Assembly (NCBI GenBank): GCA_013289585.1
Contig: JABCZR010000001.1
Coordinates: 434,001-498,000 of the forward strand
Length of the DNA: 64,000 bases
Direction of reading: 5' to 3'
From: Acidobacteriota bacterium
GTDB lineage: Bacteria > Acidobacteriota > Terriglobia > Acidiferrales > UBA7541
Made by a program: the position numbers and the translations under genes. Below are positions 62,015-64,000 of the stretch, one piece after another (positions within the stretch are counted from its first letter, which is position 1; every line of letters begins with the position of its first letter). Below the pieces are notes generated by a model. The model did no database searches and was not told where the DNA came from. It saw nothing but the letters and a program-made list of their open reading frames with translations.

Positions 62015-62218
62015 TGTCTCTCCGATTCTGATCTGTTTCTGAACTGTCAGGGATACTGGACGGTGACGCGGACTCTGGTAGGAGTCGAAGGTTTGTCCAC
62101 TCTGAAGGTAGGGTGGCAGATCATGCGCCGGGAGTCTGCCCTCTATAGCACACATCGAGGCCGGGGCGGCTGGGGCTGTGTGAAATAACGGAAAGCCGAT
62201 CCGCATGGGCGACGCTTG

Positions 62219-63601
62219 TTAGCGCAATCGGTTCAGGCCATTGAAGGCTGCAGCCTTGTAACACTCGGCGAGCGTCGGATAGTTGAACACGGTGTTCACG
62301 AAGTAGGTGATTTTGCCTTTCAGCAGGAAAACGGCTTGTCCGATGTGCAGCAGCTCGGCCGCGTCTTCGCCGAAGATATGGACGCCCAAGAGCTCCAGCG
62401 TCTCGCGATGAAACAGAAGTTTTAGCCGTCCATCCGTGTGCCCGCTGATTTGGCCGCGCGCGATCTCCCGGTAGTAGGCCACGCCAACTTCGTAGGGAAC
62501 GTCCGCGTCCGTCAACTGCTCTTCGGTTTTCCCGATGAATGAAATCTGCGGGATTGTGTAAATTCCGTAAGGATAGCCGGCGGGGTCGGTGTGCACATCC
62601 AGATTGAAGGCCCGGGCGGCGGCGATCCGCCCTTGCTCCATGGAAACCGAGGCCAGGCTCGGAAAACCAATTACGTCGCCCACCGCGAAAATGTTCGGCT
62701 GTGCCGTGCGGTAATTCTCATCCACCTTGATGCGCCCGCGGTCGTCGGATTCGATTCCTGCGGCGGCCAGATTCAATCCGTCCACATTTCCCGACCGTCC
62801 AACCGCATACAGAAGCGCGTCGGCATTGATGCGTTTCTTGCTGACGAGATTTGCGGCCACTTTTCCGTCAGGCAATTCCTCAACGCTCTCAACTTCCTCG
62901 TTCAGCCGCAGCGTGGCCCGCTGGTCCCGCATGTGATACGTCAGCGCCTCCACCATTTCCGTGTCTGCAAATTCGAGAAGCCGCGGGCGCTTCTCTACGA
63001 TAATCACACGCACGCCCAGCGTCGCGAACATGCAGGCGTACTCGACGCCAATCACGCCACCGCCCACGACAATCAGCGTCTTTGGCAGCTGCGGCATGCT
63101 CAGGATCTGATCGCTGTTAATGATGTTTCGCCCGTTGATGGGCACTTTCGAATTGACCGCCGGCTTGGTGCCCGTGGCGATCACCACGAACTTGGCTTCG
63201 AATTCCCCATAACTGTTGCTGTTCTCCACGCGGATGTGATTCGCATCGACGAACTTTGCCATCCCGTGGATGAGCTCCACGCCATTGCGCTTCAGTTGGT
63301 CGTGAATCACCCCGACTTCATTTTCCACCACGTGCTGAACCCGGAAGTTCAGGTCCGCCATAGTGATGCTGTCTTTGCCTGTGTAGCTGCTGCCGTAGAA
63401 ACTTTTGTCGTAAAAACCGGAGAGATGCAGGACTGCTTCACGCATGGTCTTGCTGGGGATAGTGCCGCTGTTGATGCAGGCTCCGCCAATCGCGATTTGT
63501 TTCTCGATGATGGCTGCGCGCTTCCCTGCTTTTGCGCCCTGGATGGCCGCGCGCTGCCCGCCTGGCCCGGATCCAATCACGATCAAATCATACGGCTGCA
63601 T
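62219..63601 (-). CDS. sthA: Soluble pyridine nucleotide transhydrogenase (Si-specific)
   Basis: A 460-aa flavoprotein interconverting NADPH and NADH. FAD-binding IVIGSGPGGQRAAIQGAKAG is at the N-terminus, followed by IGGACINSGTIPSKTMREA. That motif has one Cys and lacks the second redox Cys of lipoamide dehydrogenase, as in SthA. NAD-binding VVGGGVIGVEYACMFATLG and the FAD site IFAVGDVIGFPSLASVSMEQG follow. Its start overlaps the ppk1 stop by 14 nt. Confidence 0.92.
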   Translation of the reverse strand: MQPYDLIVIGSGPGGQRAAIQGAKAGKRAAIIEKQIAIGGACINSGTIPSKTMREAVLHLSGFYDKSFYGSSYTGKDSITMADLNFRVQHVVENEVGVIHDQLKRNGVELIHGMAKFVDANHIRVENSNSYGEFEAKFVVIATGTKPAVNSKVPINGRNIINSDQILSMPQLPKTLIVVGGGVIGVEYACMFATLGVRVIIVEKRPRLLEFADTEMVEALTYHMRDQRATLRLNEEVESVEELPDGKVAANLVSKKRINADALLYAVGRSGNVDGLNLAAAGIESDDRGRIKVDENYRTAQPNIFAVGDVIGFPSLASVSMEQGRIAAARAFNLDVHTDPAGYPYGIYTIPQISFIGKTEEQLTDADVPYEVGVAYYREIARGQISGHTDGRLKLLFHRETLELLGVHIFGEDAAELLHIGQAVFLLKGKITYFVNTVFNYPTLAECYKAAAFNGLNRLR

Positions 63602-64000
63602 TCGAGGTGTCCTGCCCTGTCGTATCGCCCTCGCCGTTTGCCGGTCCGGCGGCGATGTCCTTTGAAGTATAAGCGACCGCGGACCTGGGCAGGATTGCGT
63701 TGCGCTGCGGGTCTCCTGTGCCCGCCGCCAGACGCATCAGATGATCTTGCGCGGAGAAGCCGTGCCCGTTGCGTGCCGCGCGCGGGTAGGAGTACCTGCC
63801 GTCGGAGGCGAGGATACGCGCTTTCCGCGTATCCCCCAGATACGAAGACAGAATTTCCGTGCACACTCTTTCGCAATGCTGCGGATCCTTCAGCGGAAAG
63901 AGCACTTCCACCCGTTCATAGAGATTCCGGGGCATCCAATCGGCGCTGCCGAGAAAAATTTCCGGCTTGCCGCTGTTCTCGAAATAAAAGATGCGGCTGT
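63588..64000 (-). CDS. ppk1: Polyphosphate kinase 1, C-terminal part (truncated by window edge)
   Basis: The frame is open to the end of the window, giving at least 137 residues. The segment SRIFYFENSGKPEIFLGSAD, followed by WMPRNLYERVEVLFPL, is the conserved C-terminal PPK1 domain with the DWM-RNL-RRVE-type phosphate-binding residues. The enzyme makes polyphosphate from ATP. The remaining C-terminal tail is longer and polar. The gene's 5' part lies outside the window. Confidence 0.93.
   Translation of the reverse strand, partial: SRIFYFENSGKPEIFLGSADWMPRNLYERVEVLFPLKDPQHCERVCTEILSSYLGDTRKARILASDGRYSYPRAARNGHGFSAQDHLMRLAAGTGDPQRNAILPRSAVAYTSKDIAAGPANGEGDTTGQDTSNAAV

Noticed and set aside
1-64000. 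CRISPR array, insertion sequence or prophage
   Set aside because: No regularly spaced direct repeats, transposase, integrase or phage-structural motifs were seen in any frame.

Overview
The window looks like a chromosomal segment of a GC-rich soil bacterium, most probably an Acidobacteriota member. This is inferred from gene content: two FecR/DUF6600-like secreted proteins, two DUF4349 proteins around an ECF sigma factor, tandem S9 peptidases, a GH44 glycosidase, and a small Cys/His protein plus an 'MSSLNKKDRVSLC'-type protein that I recall as recurrent in acidobacterial genomes. No phage, insertion sequence, CRISPR array, rRNA or tRNA gene was found. Most of the window is housekeeping, with a few accessory islands.

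Layout. 0-7.6 kb: cupin, PLP aminotransferase, the two secreted FecR/DUF6600 paralogues, a Memo-family protein and three small proteins. 7.7-13.5 kb: methylmalonyl-CoA mutase large subunit, a secreted protein, Maf, a VOC-SpoIIE phosphatase fusion, a secreted repeat protein and TatA. 13.6-24.4 kb: selB, then a pyrimidine region with pyrF, rlpA, pyrD and a phosphatase on the minus strand and pyrR-pyrB-pyrC on the plus strand, then a ceramidase-like membrane protein and thiD. 24.4-29.2 kb: glutamate dehydrogenase, a YHS-type protein, serS, and a divergent VOC/marR pair with a palindromic operator. 29.2-30.1 kb is non-coding, with three strong hairpins.

30.1-34.6 kb: an ECF sigma factor overlapping a zinc-finger/DUF4349 anti-sigma gene, a second DUF4349 gene and glmM. 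34.8-44.9 kb: AI-2E transporter, S1/P1 nuclease, cytochrome c with a beta-barrel-like partner, DinB-like protein, thiE, a 967-aa TPR protein, a Tat-exported TIM-barrel protein and RNase HII. 45.1-51.3 kb: two S9 peptidases, a membrane protein and a frameshifted member of the acidobacterial family behind an unusual two-hairpin leader. 51.5-61.2 kb: the ribosomal set rpsP-khpA-rimM-trmD-rplS, in conserved order on the minus strand but split by two blocks. One holds a radical SAM gene, a GH44 lipoprotein gene and a Cys/His mini-protein. The other holds an ATP-grasp/LLM-flavin-oxidoreductase pair and a VOC gene. 61.3-64 kb: a secreted repeat protein, sthA, and the 3' end of ppk1 running off the window.

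How the genes fit together. PyrR, PyrB, PyrC, PyrD and PyrF cover much of de novo UMP synthesis (carAB and pyrE are not here). ThiD and ThiE belong to thiamine synthesis. SelB implies selenocysteine use elsewhere in the genome. The sigma/anti-sigma/DUF4349 genes probably form an envelope-signal switch. The least understood parts are the ATP-grasp/LLM pair, the radical SAM protein, the FecR/DUF6600 pair, the VOC-SpoIIE fusion and the frameshifted family member with its hairpin leader. No single feature can be called a proven new system from sequence alone.
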